DNA of 13,824 nucleotides from Proteobacteria bacterium UBA1844 (GTDB lineage: Bacteria; Pseudomonadota; Gammaproteobacteria; Steroidobacterales; Woeseiaceae). Shown in pieces: positions 6,031-11,967 of the stretch. The stretch lies in NCBI GenBank assembly GCA_002338615.1, contig DDIS01000105.1, positions 1 through 13,824 of the forward strand, written 5' to 3'. The stretch's first letter is position 1. The number at the start of each line of letters is the position of its first letter. The position numbers and the translations under genes were made by a program. Below the pieces are notes generated by a model. It was given only the letters and a program-made list of their open reading frames with translations. It had not been told where the DNA came from and searched no databases.

Positions 6031-6621
6031 TCAGGGGTCTGCGCGTAGCGCCATGACTACGCTGTTTACGATAGCGTGCAGCGTGTCGCGGTCCGGCCGT
6101 TGTCGGCACACTACGCGCATGCCCCATAAGTTATTCAGCAGGAACGCCGACAAGGTGTGCGACTCCCGGCTGCGGGAAATATCACCCTCATCCTGTGCTT
6201 TTTCGATAAGGGATGCTACGACGCTTTCGACCTCTGCATGGTGGCTAAGCAAATGTTCTGCAATGTCGGGTTCATGCCCGGACATTTCGAGCAAGGCATT
6301 GATCGCGAGGCAACCACGTTGATCTGTATCGTCAAGTGCTTCTTCGGCAGTCGTCAGCAACAGTGATTCAATAGCGTCGAGTGCCGGGCGCGGTTCTTTG
6401 GAGAGGCGTTCGAGGCGCAGCAGGAAGCGATCGTTGTACTGGTCAAGGACCTCGAGAAACATGCCTTTCTTGCTGCCAAACGCCGCGTACAGGCTGCCCG
6501 GCTGAAGGCCGGTCGCGGCAACAATATCCGCCATCGACGTGCGGCCGTAGCCACGGTCCCAAAAGACCTCCGTAGCGCGGCCCAGGACCTCGATCCGATC
6601 ATATCCTGGCGCTCTCGACAT
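6031..6621 (-). CDS. TetR/AcrR family transcriptional regulator
   Basis: The 196-residue product has an N-terminal TetR DNA-binding domain with the family hallmarks FWDRGYGRTSMADIVAATGL (20-39) and SLYAAFGSKKGMF (43-55). The C-terminal ligand domain contains RGCLAINALLEM (102-113); a GCL cysteine at this place recurs in the YxaF/LmrA/NemR-like branch, where it can sense electrophiles in some members. The start at 6621 is preferred over an in-frame codon at 6696, because the longer frame would run through its own predicted promoter and operator. It sits between ftsX and rpoH, which are adjacent in many gammaproteobacteria, and is divergent from rpoH. Palindromes at 6637-6650 and 6676-6707 are candidate autoregulatory operators. 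Effector and targets are unknown. Confidence 0.93.
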   Translation of the reverse strand: MSRAPGYDRIEVLGRATEVFWDRGYGRTSMADIVAATGLQPGSLYAAFGSKKGMFLEVLDQYNDRFLLRLERLSKEPRPALDAIESLLLTTAEEALDDTDQRGCLAINALLEMSGHEPDIAEHLLSHHAEVESVVASLIEKAQDEGDISRSRESHTLSAFLLNNLWGMRVVCRQRPDRDTLHAIVNSVVMALRADP

Positions 6622-6636
6622 TAATAAAACCTTTAA

Positions 6637-6650
6637 TAAACAGTTGTTTA
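6637..6650. promoter_or_regulatory. Palindrome in the tetR leader, candidate TetR operator
   Basis: TAAACA (6637-6642) and TGTTTA (6645-6650) form a perfect inverted repeat with a 2-bp spacer. It lies about 11-24 bp downstream of the predicted tetR start site and 16 bp before the tetR ATG, a good position for autorepression. Small AT-rich palindromes of this kind are typical of TetR-family operators; binding here is inferred. Confidence 0.45.
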
Positions 6651-6667
6651 GCGTTCTTCGTGCGACT

Positions 6668-6696
6668 ATTCTACAGATACTTGAATAATCATTCAA
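6668..6696 (-). promoter_or_regulatory. Candidate sigma-70 promoter for tetR
   Basis: On the minus strand, TTGAAT (plus-strand 6691-6696) and TAGAAT (6668-6673) are separated by exactly 17 bp. The -35 matches at 4 of 6 positions and the -10 at 5 of 6. Transcription would start near 6661, about 40 nt before the tetR ATG. It overlaps the rpoH promoter face to face. Confidence 0.55.
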
Positions 6697-6707
6697 GAAT
6701 AAGTATC
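6676..6707. promoter_or_regulatory. Nested palindromes spanning the tetR/rpoH promoters
   Basis: The inner repeat CTTGAAT-AATC-ATTCAAG (6680-6697) is a perfect 7-bp palindrome. The outer repeat is GATACTT (6676-6682) with AAGTATC (6701-6707), also perfect. The inner arms coincide with the -35 boxes of the two divergent promoters, and the outer right arm enters the rpoH -10 box. A protein bound here would block or bias both promoters. The local TetR protein is the obvious candidate, but this is inference. Confidence 0.5.
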
Positions 6708-6709
6708 AT
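6681..6709 (+). promoter_or_regulatory. Candidate sigma-70 promoter for rpoH
   Basis: TTGAAT (6681-6686) and TATCAT (6704-6709) are separated by exactly 17 bp. The -10 matches the consensus at 5 of 6 positions and the -35 at 4 of 6. The predicted start near 6716 falls at the left end of the CIRCE element. The preceding C makes CTTGAA, which resembles a sigma-32 -35 box, but no CCCCAT-type -10 follows at the required distance. Confidence 0.6.
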
Positions 6710-6712
6710 TCC

Positions 6713-6739
6713 TTAGCACTCTGGGGTGACGAGTGCTAA
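6713..6739. promoter_or_regulatory. CIRCE operator (HrcA binding site) upstream of rpoH
   Basis: TTAGCACTC (6713-6721), a 9-bp spacer (6722-6730) and GAGTGCTAA (6731-6739) reproduce the CIRCE consensus exactly in both arms and in spacing. CIRCE is the operator of HrcA, the repressor that releases chaperone genes on heat shock once GroEL is titrated away. The element begins about 4 bp after the predicted -10 box, covers the start site, and ends 28 bp before the rpoH ATG. This is the classical repressing position. HrcA itself is not encoded in the window. Confidence 0.95.
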
Positions 6740-6748
6740 AATCCGTCC

Positions 6749-6762
6749 CCTTAGGTAAGGAG
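6749..6762 (+). promoter_or_regulatory. Strong Shine-Dalgarno of rpoH with a possible masking hairpin
   Basis: AAGGAG (6757-6762), 5 bp before the ATG at 6768, is the best ribosome-binding site in the window. CCTT (6749-6752) can pair with AAGG (6757-6760) across the loop AGGT, partly burying it. A 4-bp stem melts easily, so it could act as a simple heat-responsive element, but it could also be irrelevant. Confidence 0.4.
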
Positions 6763-6767
6763 AAGTA

Positions 6768-7631
6768 ATGACAAACGCAGTTGCAATGAAGAACTACGAC
6801 CTGGTCCTGGCTGGCCCGGTTGGCAGTCTCGATGCCTATATCGCGGCGGTTGGCTCCGTGCCGGTCCTGTCGAAAGAAGAGGAACGGGCGCTGGCGTTTC
6901 TTTATCGCGAAGACGAGGATATCGACGCAGCCCGCGAGCTGGTCATGGCGCATTTGCGCTTCGTGGTACACATCGCGAAGGGTTACCTCGGCTATGGCCT
7001 GCCTTTGAACGATCTCATTCAGGAGGGCAACGTCGGCCTGATGAAAGCGGTGAAACGGTTCGACCCTGAATTTGATGTCCGCCTCGTGTCATTTGCGGTG
7101 CACTGGATTCGTGCCGAAATTCACGAGTTCGTGCTAAAGAACTGGCGCATCGTTAAAGTTGCTACTACCAAAGCACAACGCAAACTGTTCTTTAACCTGC
7201 GCAAATCAAAGAAAAGCCTCGCGTGGTTGTCGCATAACGAAACCGAGGCAGTCGCCCGTGATCTCGGCGTATCCGCCAAAGAAGTCACCGAGATGGAGAA
7301 GCGCCTGAGTTCGCGTGACGCTATTTTTGACCCCGCACCTGATACCGACGATGAGCGCAGCTATTCGCCAGCCGCGTACCTCTCGGCTGCGAATTCCGAC
7401 CCGGCCTTGCTGGTCGAGAATAATGATTTTCACGACGATGCTACAGCAAGAATGGCGGACGCAATTGAAACGCTCGATGAGCGCAGCCGCGCAATCGTAG
7501 AGAGCCGCTGGCTTGCAGAAGACAAAAAGACGCTGCACGACCTCGCCGATGAGTACGGTGTTTCGGCCGAGCGAATTCGCCAGATCGAAGTTGCTGCGAT
7601 CAAGAAGCTACGCGGCGAGATGGCCGCGTAG
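6768..7631 (+). CDS. rpoH: RNA polymerase heat-shock sigma factor sigma-32
   Basis: The 287-residue product is full length and aligns throughout with E. coli RpoH. Visible elements are the N-terminal [19 protein letters not shown], region 2 with [18 protein letters not shown] and [17 protein letters not shown] (82-98), the RpoH box QRKLFFNLR (137-145) that separates sigma-32 from other sigma-70 proteins, and region 4.2 [20 protein letters not shown] (255-274). It directs core polymerase to chaperone and protease genes after heat stress. In E. coli it follows ftsX directly; here a tetR gene intervenes and rpoH has its own promoter, a CIRCE operator and a strong Shine-Dalgarno sequence. This suggests transcriptional control by HrcA and perhaps TetR, in place of or beside the translational thermosensing known in E. 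coli. Confidence 0.98.
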   Translation: MTNAVAMKNYDLVLAGPVGSLDAYIAAVGSVPVLSKEEERALAFLYREDEDIDAARELVMAHLRFVVHIAKGYLGYGLPLNDLIQEGNVGLMKAVKRFDPEFDVRLVSFAVHWIRAEIHEFVLKNWRIVKVATTKAQRKLFFNLRKSKKSLAWLSHNETEAVARDLGVSAKEVTEMEKRLSSRDAIFDPAPDTDDERSYSPAAYLSAANSDPALLVENNDFHDDATARMADAIETLDERSRAIVESRWLAEDKKTLHDLADEYGVSAERIRQIEVAAIKKLRGEMAA

Positions 7632-7643
7632 CCAAAACTGGCA

Positions 7644-7669
7644 AGCAAGGCCGGTCGTCCGGCCTTGCT
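7644..7669 (+). terminator. Long GC hairpin after rpoH, probable terminator
   Basis: AGCAAGGCCGG (7644-7654) and CCGGCCTTGCT (7659-7669) form a perfect 11-bp stem with the tetraloop TCGT, 12 bp after the rpoH stop. No T-run follows, so it is not a canonical intrinsic terminator. It may act with Rho or protect the mRNA 3' end. It also lies 65 bp beyond the end of the convergent DUF3465-like gene. Confidence 0.5.
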
Positions 7670-7733
7670 GAAGCCCGGCAATGACCGTCCGGGGATCTGC
7701 ATCACACTGACGTGCACTGACACAGCAATTATT

Positions 7734-8048
7734 TCAGCGATAATCCCGCGACCGATAGCGTACGTACCCGCCGTCAAGCAAAGCGAGTGGATCGTGATGC
7801 GTCCAGTGCACCAGTCCACCCAGGTCGTTGTACTCGTACATGCCACGAAACCGGATTCGATCACCCATGCCGAGGGGGACGCGCTCGGCGAGATCGATAT
7901 TGTGGGCGATCAATAAGGTCTGTTTGCCCGCAATCTCAATTACGAAACGCTGATGCGGGCTGCCCTCGGCATCATCGGACAACAAGCGGCACACAAAACC
8001 CCGATCCTCAATCCAGTTGCCCGAGTCCTTTTTGTTATAGCGAGGCAT
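7734..8048 (-). CDS. DUF3465-like small protein
   Basis: The 104-residue product matches the pattern I associate with DUF3465: EGSPHQRFVIEI (28-39), QTLLIAHNIDLAERVPLGMG (43-62), then GMYEYNDLGGLVHWTHHDP (69-87). The alternation of short strands and the length suggest a small OB-like beta barrel, and the HWTHHDP cluster could bind metal; both are inference. The biochemical role is unknown. Unlike many family members it shows no signal peptide. The ATG at 8048 is used; an in-frame GTG at 8063 overlaps the stop of the upstream lipoprotein gene as GTGA and is an equally good start by coupling. Neither has a Shine-Dalgarno sequence. It is the second gene of a two-gene unit. Confidence 0.75.
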   Translation of the reverse strand: MPRYNKKDSGNWIEDRGFVCRLLSDDAEGSPHQRFVIEIAGKQTLLIAHNIDLAERVPLGMGDRIRFRGMYEYNDLGGLVHWTHHDPLALLDGGYVRYRSRDYR

Positions 8049-8059
8049 GGAGCACTGGA

Positions 8060-8737
8060 TCACCCGTTCGTTAGAGGCACAACGGTAATTTCCACACGCC
8101 GGTTCAACTGGCGGCCCTCCGCTGTCGCGTTATCTGCAACCGGATGCGATTCACCCATACCGAGCGTGATCATTCTTTCGTTCGAGACTTTTCGTGTGCG
8201 TAAATACGCAGCGACGGAATTAGCACGTCGCTCCGACAAGGCCTGATTATATGAGTCGGCACCGGTGCTGTCGGTATAGCCAGCCACTTCGATCACCGAC
8301 TTGTCAAATTCGCCCAGCACCAGACCGACCGAATTAAGTACCTCGTAAAAGCTCGCATTCAGATCCGACCTGTCCGTAGCAAACGTGATATTGCCCGGCA
8401 TATTGAGCGTTATGTTGTCACCGATACGAGTGACACTGACGCCGGTACCTTCCAGTTCCTTGCGCAGCTTCAATTCCTGTTTGTCCATGTAGTAGCCGAC
8501 CGAGCCGCCCGCGAGTGCCCCAACTCCGGCACCAATCAACGCATGCTGGCGACGCTCTACCGCATCGTCGCCCGAGATCAGGCCCGCAACGACGCCTGCC
8601 GCTGCACCGATGAGCGCACCGGAGGTTGCTTTGCTGGTCTGCTCTTCCCGTGTGTACGGATCGAGGGTTTCGCAAGCTGTTATGAGCACAGCGCTTGTTG
8701 CCAAACCCAGAATAAGTGTTCGTGCCTTGATATCCAT
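8060..8737 (-). CDS. OmpA-family outer-membrane lipoprotein with glycine-zipper domain
   Basis: The 225-residue product starts with a lipoprotein signal peptide ending in LITAC, so Cys22 should be lipidated. A glycine-rich zipper segment follows at about 39-87 (GALIGAAAGVVAGL and ALIGAGVGALAGGSVGYYMD). The OmpA C-terminal peptidoglycan-binding domain runs from about 115 to 220. Its diaminopimelate-contact pattern is present: GYTDSTG with Asp156, then NQALSERRANSV with Arg171, and NRRVEI (212-217). It resembles the YiaD group and probably tethers the outer membrane to peptidoglycan. The start at 8737 is chosen because it gives a proper signal peptide and has a GGGAG Shine-Dalgarno sequence. 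It overlaps or abuts the DUF3465-like gene downstream. Confidence 0.93.
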   Translation of the reverse strand: MDIKARTLILGLATSAVLITACETLDPYTREEQTSKATSGALIGAAAGVVAGLISGDDAVERRQHALIGAGVGALAGGSVGYYMDKQELKLRKELEGTGVSVTRIGDNITLNMPGNITFATDRSDLNASFYEVLNSVGLVLGEFDKSVIEVAGYTDSTGADSYNQALSERRANSVAAYLRTRKVSNERMITLGMGESHPVADNATAEGRQLNRRVEITVVPLTNG

Positions 8738-8829
8738 CTTTAACTCCCTAAGATTTGTATTCTGTTTGCCCAAGATTCAGTAACGCTGCCGAATTGACTC
8801 CGCCATGCTAGTCGGTGCACAACGGACAA

Positions 8830-8864
8830 CACCGGAACTGCGTCACGCCTGGCCGCAGTTGGTG
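8830..8864. other. Imperfect inverted repeat in the divergent lipoprotein/DUF962 region
   Basis: CACC-GG-AACTGCG (8830-8842) pairs with CGCAGTTGGTG (8854-8864) over 11 bp, with a two-base bulge and an 11-nt loop. It lies midway in the 221-bp region between two divergent genes. It could be an operator or a leader structure. I see no convincing promoter pair on either strand in 8738-8958, apart from a TAGAAT box at 8928-8933 without a good -35. Confidence 0.35.
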
Positions 8865-8958
8865 CCTATTTAGTCACCGTCACGCTGAATGAACGCTTAA
8901 CCCGCAAATCTGCGTCAAAAGCTTATGTAGAATGCCATTTTACGCTCAGGTTCAAACT

Positions 8959-9426
8959 ATGTCCGAGATTGACGGCTGGCTCAAACGATACCGGGATAAC
9001 CACCAGGACCTCCGCTTGCCACTGTTATTCTGGACGGCCGTGCCAATGGTGATTTTCGGTACCGTCGGCCTGCTGTGGAACTTGCCCGTCCCGGAAGAGT
9101 TTTACGAGATTTCCCCGTTGCTGAACTGGGGCAGTACGTTTCTAATGGCCGCAGCTGTCTATTACTTTATCCTGTCCTTGCCACTCGCCATCGGCCTGTT
9201 GCCGTTTACACTTGGCATCGGCTTCCTGGAACTCACTCTGCAGTATTCAGGCTATCCGGCGTCCCGGGTGTCAATCGCGCTATTGATCGCCGGAATCATA
9301 GGTCTCTGGCTGGGGCATGGCAGTAATCGCCGGCTTTGGGCAATGACGGAGGACCTGCAAACCATTATGATTGGTCCAGCGTGGTTGCTCTCTGTAGTCT
9401 ACCGCCGTCTCGGAATTCCGTTTTAG
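8959..9426 (+). CDS. DUF962/Mpo1-like membrane protein with incomplete His motif
   Basis: The 155-residue product resembles DUF962 (Mpo1-like) proteins from end to end. It has an N-terminal IDGWLKRYRDNHQD (His15), four hydrophobic membrane segments (about 22-41, 56-74, 76-96 and 104-119), WLGHG (His120), and the typical C-terminus DLQTIMIGPAWLLSVVYRRL. Yeast Mpo1 is an iron-dependent dioxygenase of 2-hydroxy fatty acid alpha-oxidation. Two usual family residues are changed here: the HW pair before the first membrane segment is FW (24-25), and the acidic residue after GH is absent, so activity is doubtful. The ATG at 8959 fits the family N-terminus; an in-frame ATG at 8932 would add nine residues. 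It precedes the acyl-CoA dehydrogenase gene by 33 bp. Confidence 0.75.
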   Translation: MSEIDGWLKRYRDNHQDLRLPLLFWTAVPMVIFGTVGLLWNLPVPEEFYEISPLLNWGSTFLMAAAVYYFILSLPLAIGLLPFTLGIGFLELTLQYSGYPASRVSIALLIAGIIGLWLGHGSNRRLWAMTEDLQTIMIGPAWLLSVVYRRLGIPF

Positions 9427-9459
9427 TTCGCCAACCCCAAGCTTAAGGGCTGATATTCG

Positions 9460-10638
9460 ATGACCTCCAAAAATTCCCGGCTCGACCCGATGGATCTGTT
9501 TGACATTCGTTCGGAACTCACCGACGACGAGCTGCTGGTGAAAGACACCGTCGCGCGGTTTGCAGATGAGAAGGCGATCCCGCTCATGCGCGAAGCCTTC
9601 GAGAACCACACGTTCCCGAAGGAACTGATTCCCCAGGTGGCGGAACTGGGTCTGCTCGGCAGTTCCATCGAGGGCTACGACTGTGCCGGCATGAATAGCA
9701 TCAGCTACGGCCTCATTTGCCAGGAACTGGAGCGCGCCGATTCGGGTTTGCGCAGTTTCGTGTCCGTGCAAAGCAGCCTCGTCATGTATCCCATTTATAC
9801 GTTTGGTTCGGAAGAACAAAAGCAGCGCTGGTTGCCGGCCATGGCAAAAGGGGAAGCTATCGGCTGTTTCGGCCTGACCGAACCCCAGGGTGGCTCGGAC
9901 CCCGGCAACATGAAAACGCACGCGAAGAAAGACGGTACCGACTGGATCTTGAATGGTGCCAAGATGTGGATTACGAACGGCACCATTGCGGATGCGGCCG
10001 TCGTCTGGGCAAAGACCGACGAAGGCATCAAAGGCTTCATCGTCGAAAAGGATATGCCCGGCTTTACCACACAGGAAATCGAAAACAAGTTTTCCTTGCG
10101 TGCATCGATAACCGCGGCATTATTCTTCGACAACGTGCGGGTTCCCGAAGCAAGTGTTTTACCGGGTGTGTCCAGTTTGCGCGGTCCCTTGAGCTGCCTC
10201 ACGCAAGCCCGTTACGGGATTACCTGGGGCGTCATCGGCGCGGCGCAGGCCTGTCTCGATGAGGTGCTCAACTACACCCAGGACCGGGTGCTGTTCGGCA
10301 ATCCGCTCGCCAGTACGCAGGCAATCCAGATCCGGCTGGCGGACATGAGCCGACGCATTACAACGGCACAATTGCTGTCCCTCCGTCTTGGCCACATCAA
10401 GGACGCGGGCAATCTCAGTCCGACCCAGGTTTCGATGGCGAAATGGAACAATTGCCGGGCGGCTATCGACATTGCACGCGATGCGCGCGATATCCTGGGC
10501 GGCGCCGGCATCAGTGCCGAGTACTCACCGATTCGCCACATGCTGAACCTCGAAAGCGTCATTACTTACGAAGGTACCGAAACGGTGCACCAGCTCGCGG
10601 TCGGTCGTGAGCTGACCGGGATCAGCGCTTTCGGCTGA
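9460..10638 (+). CDS. gcdH: Glutaryl-CoA dehydrogenase (acyl-CoA dehydrogenase family)
   Basis: The 392-residue flavoprotein matches the GcdH branch of acyl-CoA dehydrogenases. It oxidises and decarboxylates glutaryl-CoA to crotonyl-CoA in lysine, tryptophan and aromatic degradation. Visible features are LERADSGLRSFVSVQSSLVM, with Glu91, Arg98 and Ser99 matching the residues that position the glutaryl carboxylate; CFGLTEPQGGSDPGNM (flavin contact, Thr140); KFSLRASIT; RDILGGAGIS; and the catalytic base Glu371 in TYEGT. The usual Tyr just before Arg98 is Leu97, a minor change. A weak AAGGG lies 10 bp before the ATG. It is 6 bp ahead of a MATE gene, so the two are probably co-transcribed. No other lysine-catabolism gene is nearby. 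Confidence 0.93.
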   Translation: MTSKNSRLDPMDLFDIRSELTDDELLVKDTVARFADEKAIPLMREAFENHTFPKELIPQVAELGLLGSSIEGYDCAGMNSISYGLICQELERADSGLRSFVSVQSSLVMYPIYTFGSEEQKQRWLPAMAKGEAIGCFGLTEPQGGSDPGNMKTHAKKDGTDWILNGAKMWITNGTIADAAVVWAKTDEGIKGFIVEKDMPGFTTQEIENKFSLRASITAALFFDNVRVPEASVLPGVSSLRGPLSCLTQARYGITWGVIGAAQACLDEVLNYTQDRVLFGNPLASTQAIQIRLADMSRRITTAQLLSLRLGHIKDAGNLSPTQVSMAKWNNCRAAIDIARDARDILGGAGISAEYSPIRHMLNLESVITYEGTETVHQLAVGRELTGISAFG

Positions 10639-10644
10639 TACTCC

Positions 10645-11964
10645 GTGACAAGCAGCCGCGCTTTGCCGGACGATCGCGACGTCTGGCGCATCGCGCTGCC
10701 CATGATCCTGTCGAACCTGTCCGTGCCTCTGCTCGGCATGGTCGATACGGCGGTAACGGGTCACCTGGACGGCCCGGCCTATCTTGGCGCCGTTGCTATC
10801 GGCAGCATCGTGTTCAGTTTTCTCTACACGGGCATGAACTTCCTGCGCATGGGCACCACCGGTATCGCGGCGCAGTGCTTTGGCGCGAACGACGATGCCG
10901 GCCTGAAAGCAGCGCTTGGCCAGGCGCTGATCGTGGCGGCCTCTATTGCGGCACTGCTCATAGTGTTGCAGTGGCCGACCGGCCATCTTGCCATGCGCCT
11001 GATTGGCGCCAGCCCGGACACTGAATCCTTCGCACTCGAATATTTCTTTATTCGCATCTGGAGTGCGCCCGGCACGCTCGCGAATATGGTCCTGATCGGC
11101 TGGTTCATTGGCATATCCAACGCGCGCGTACCCTTGCTGATATTTCTGACCGTCAATCTCAGCAACATTGTGCTCGATCTGCTGTTCGTTCTCGGGCTCG
11201 GTATGAAAGTGGATGGAGTCGCTTTGGCCTCGGTCCTTGCTGAGTACGCAGGATTTTCTGTCGGGCTCCTGTTCGTCGTGCGCGAGTTGCGCCGACGACA
11301 TGGTTCCTGGCCACTGGAAAAACTTGGCCGGCTTCGTGAGTACGGCGCGTTCTTTGCCGTCAACGCCAACCTGTTCGTGCGCACCATGGCTCTGATGTTC
11401 ACGATCGGTTTCATCACGGCACAAGGCGCCCGCATGGGCGAAGTGATACTTGCCGCCAATGCCATCATGATGAATTTACAGAACCTGACTGCCTTCGCAC
11501 TCGATGGGATTGCGCATGCGGCCGAAGCGCTGGTTGGTAAAGCTGTCGGGCAGAAGAATCGTGAAGCACTGCAGCATGCGGTGCGCCTGAGCTTGAAATG
11601 GTCATTGATCTTCGCAGCCTCATTCAGCGCCTGCTACTGGATTGTGGGGCCGATACTCATAAACGCACTGACCGACCTTCAGGAGGTGCGCAGTGCGGCG
11701 AACCGTTACCTGCCCTGGATGGTGTTGTCACCACTGATCTCGGTGTGGTCGTTTCTTTACGATGGCGTTTTTGTTGGCGCGACGCGTGCACGGGAAATGC
11801 GCAACATCATGCTGTTGTCTGCATTCCTGGTATTTTTACCGGCCTGGTACCTGCTGCAGCCGTTCGGTAACCACGGGCTGTGGCTGGCATTCACGCTTTT
11901 TCTCGCCAGCCGGGGGCTCGGCATGCATCTTATCTATCAGCGCAAACTGTTGCCGGCAATCTGA
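10645..11964 (+). CDS. dinF: MATE family efflux transporter, DinF type
   Basis: The 439-residue polytopic membrane protein begins, after a short cytoplasmic tail, with WRIALPMILSNLSVPLLGMV then DTAVTGHL, the signature of the DinF branch of MATE exporters. LRMGTTGIAAQCFGA and APGTLANMVLIGWFIGISNA also follow DinF closely. About twelve hydrophobic segments are visible, the expected number. MATE proteins export cationic drugs or oxidised metabolites using Na+ or H+ gradients; the substrate here is unknown. The GTG start at 10645 is 6 bp after the gcdH stop, and the close spacing implies coupling. The stop lies 3 bp from the stop of a second, oppositely oriented MATE gene. Confidence 0.93.
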   Translation: MTSSRALPDDRDVWRIALPMILSNLSVPLLGMVDTAVTGHLDGPAYLGAVAIGSIVFSFLYTGMNFLRMGTTGIAAQCFGANDDAGLKAALGQALIVAASIAALLIVLQWPTGHLAMRLIGASPDTESFALEYFFIRIWSAPGTLANMVLIGWFIGISNARVPLLIFLTVNLSNIVLDLLFVLGLGMKVDGVALASVLAEYAGFSVGLLFVVRELRRRHGSWPLEKLGRLREYGAFFAVNANLFVRTMALMFTIGFITAQGARMGEVILAANAIMMNLQNLTAFALDGIAHAAEALVGKAVGQKNREALQHAVRLSLKWSLIFAASFSACYWIVGPILINALTDLQEVRSAANRYLPWMVLSPLISVWSFLYDGVFVGATRAREMRNIMLLSAFLVFLPAWYLLQPFGNHGLWLAFTLFLASRGLGMHLIYQRKLLPAI

Positions 11965-11967
11965 AGT

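Noticed and set aside
6680..6704. A sigma-32 promoter for rpoH, suggested by CTTGAA
   Set aside because: No CCCCAT-like -10 box follows at 13-15 bp on either strand, while a sigma-70-type -10 box fits at exactly 17 bp.
10525..11424. A 299-residue open frame on the minus strand
   Set aside because: It lies antisense to the DinF-type MATE gene and has a low-complexity, charged composition typical of the reverse frame of a membrane-protein gene. No family features are seen.
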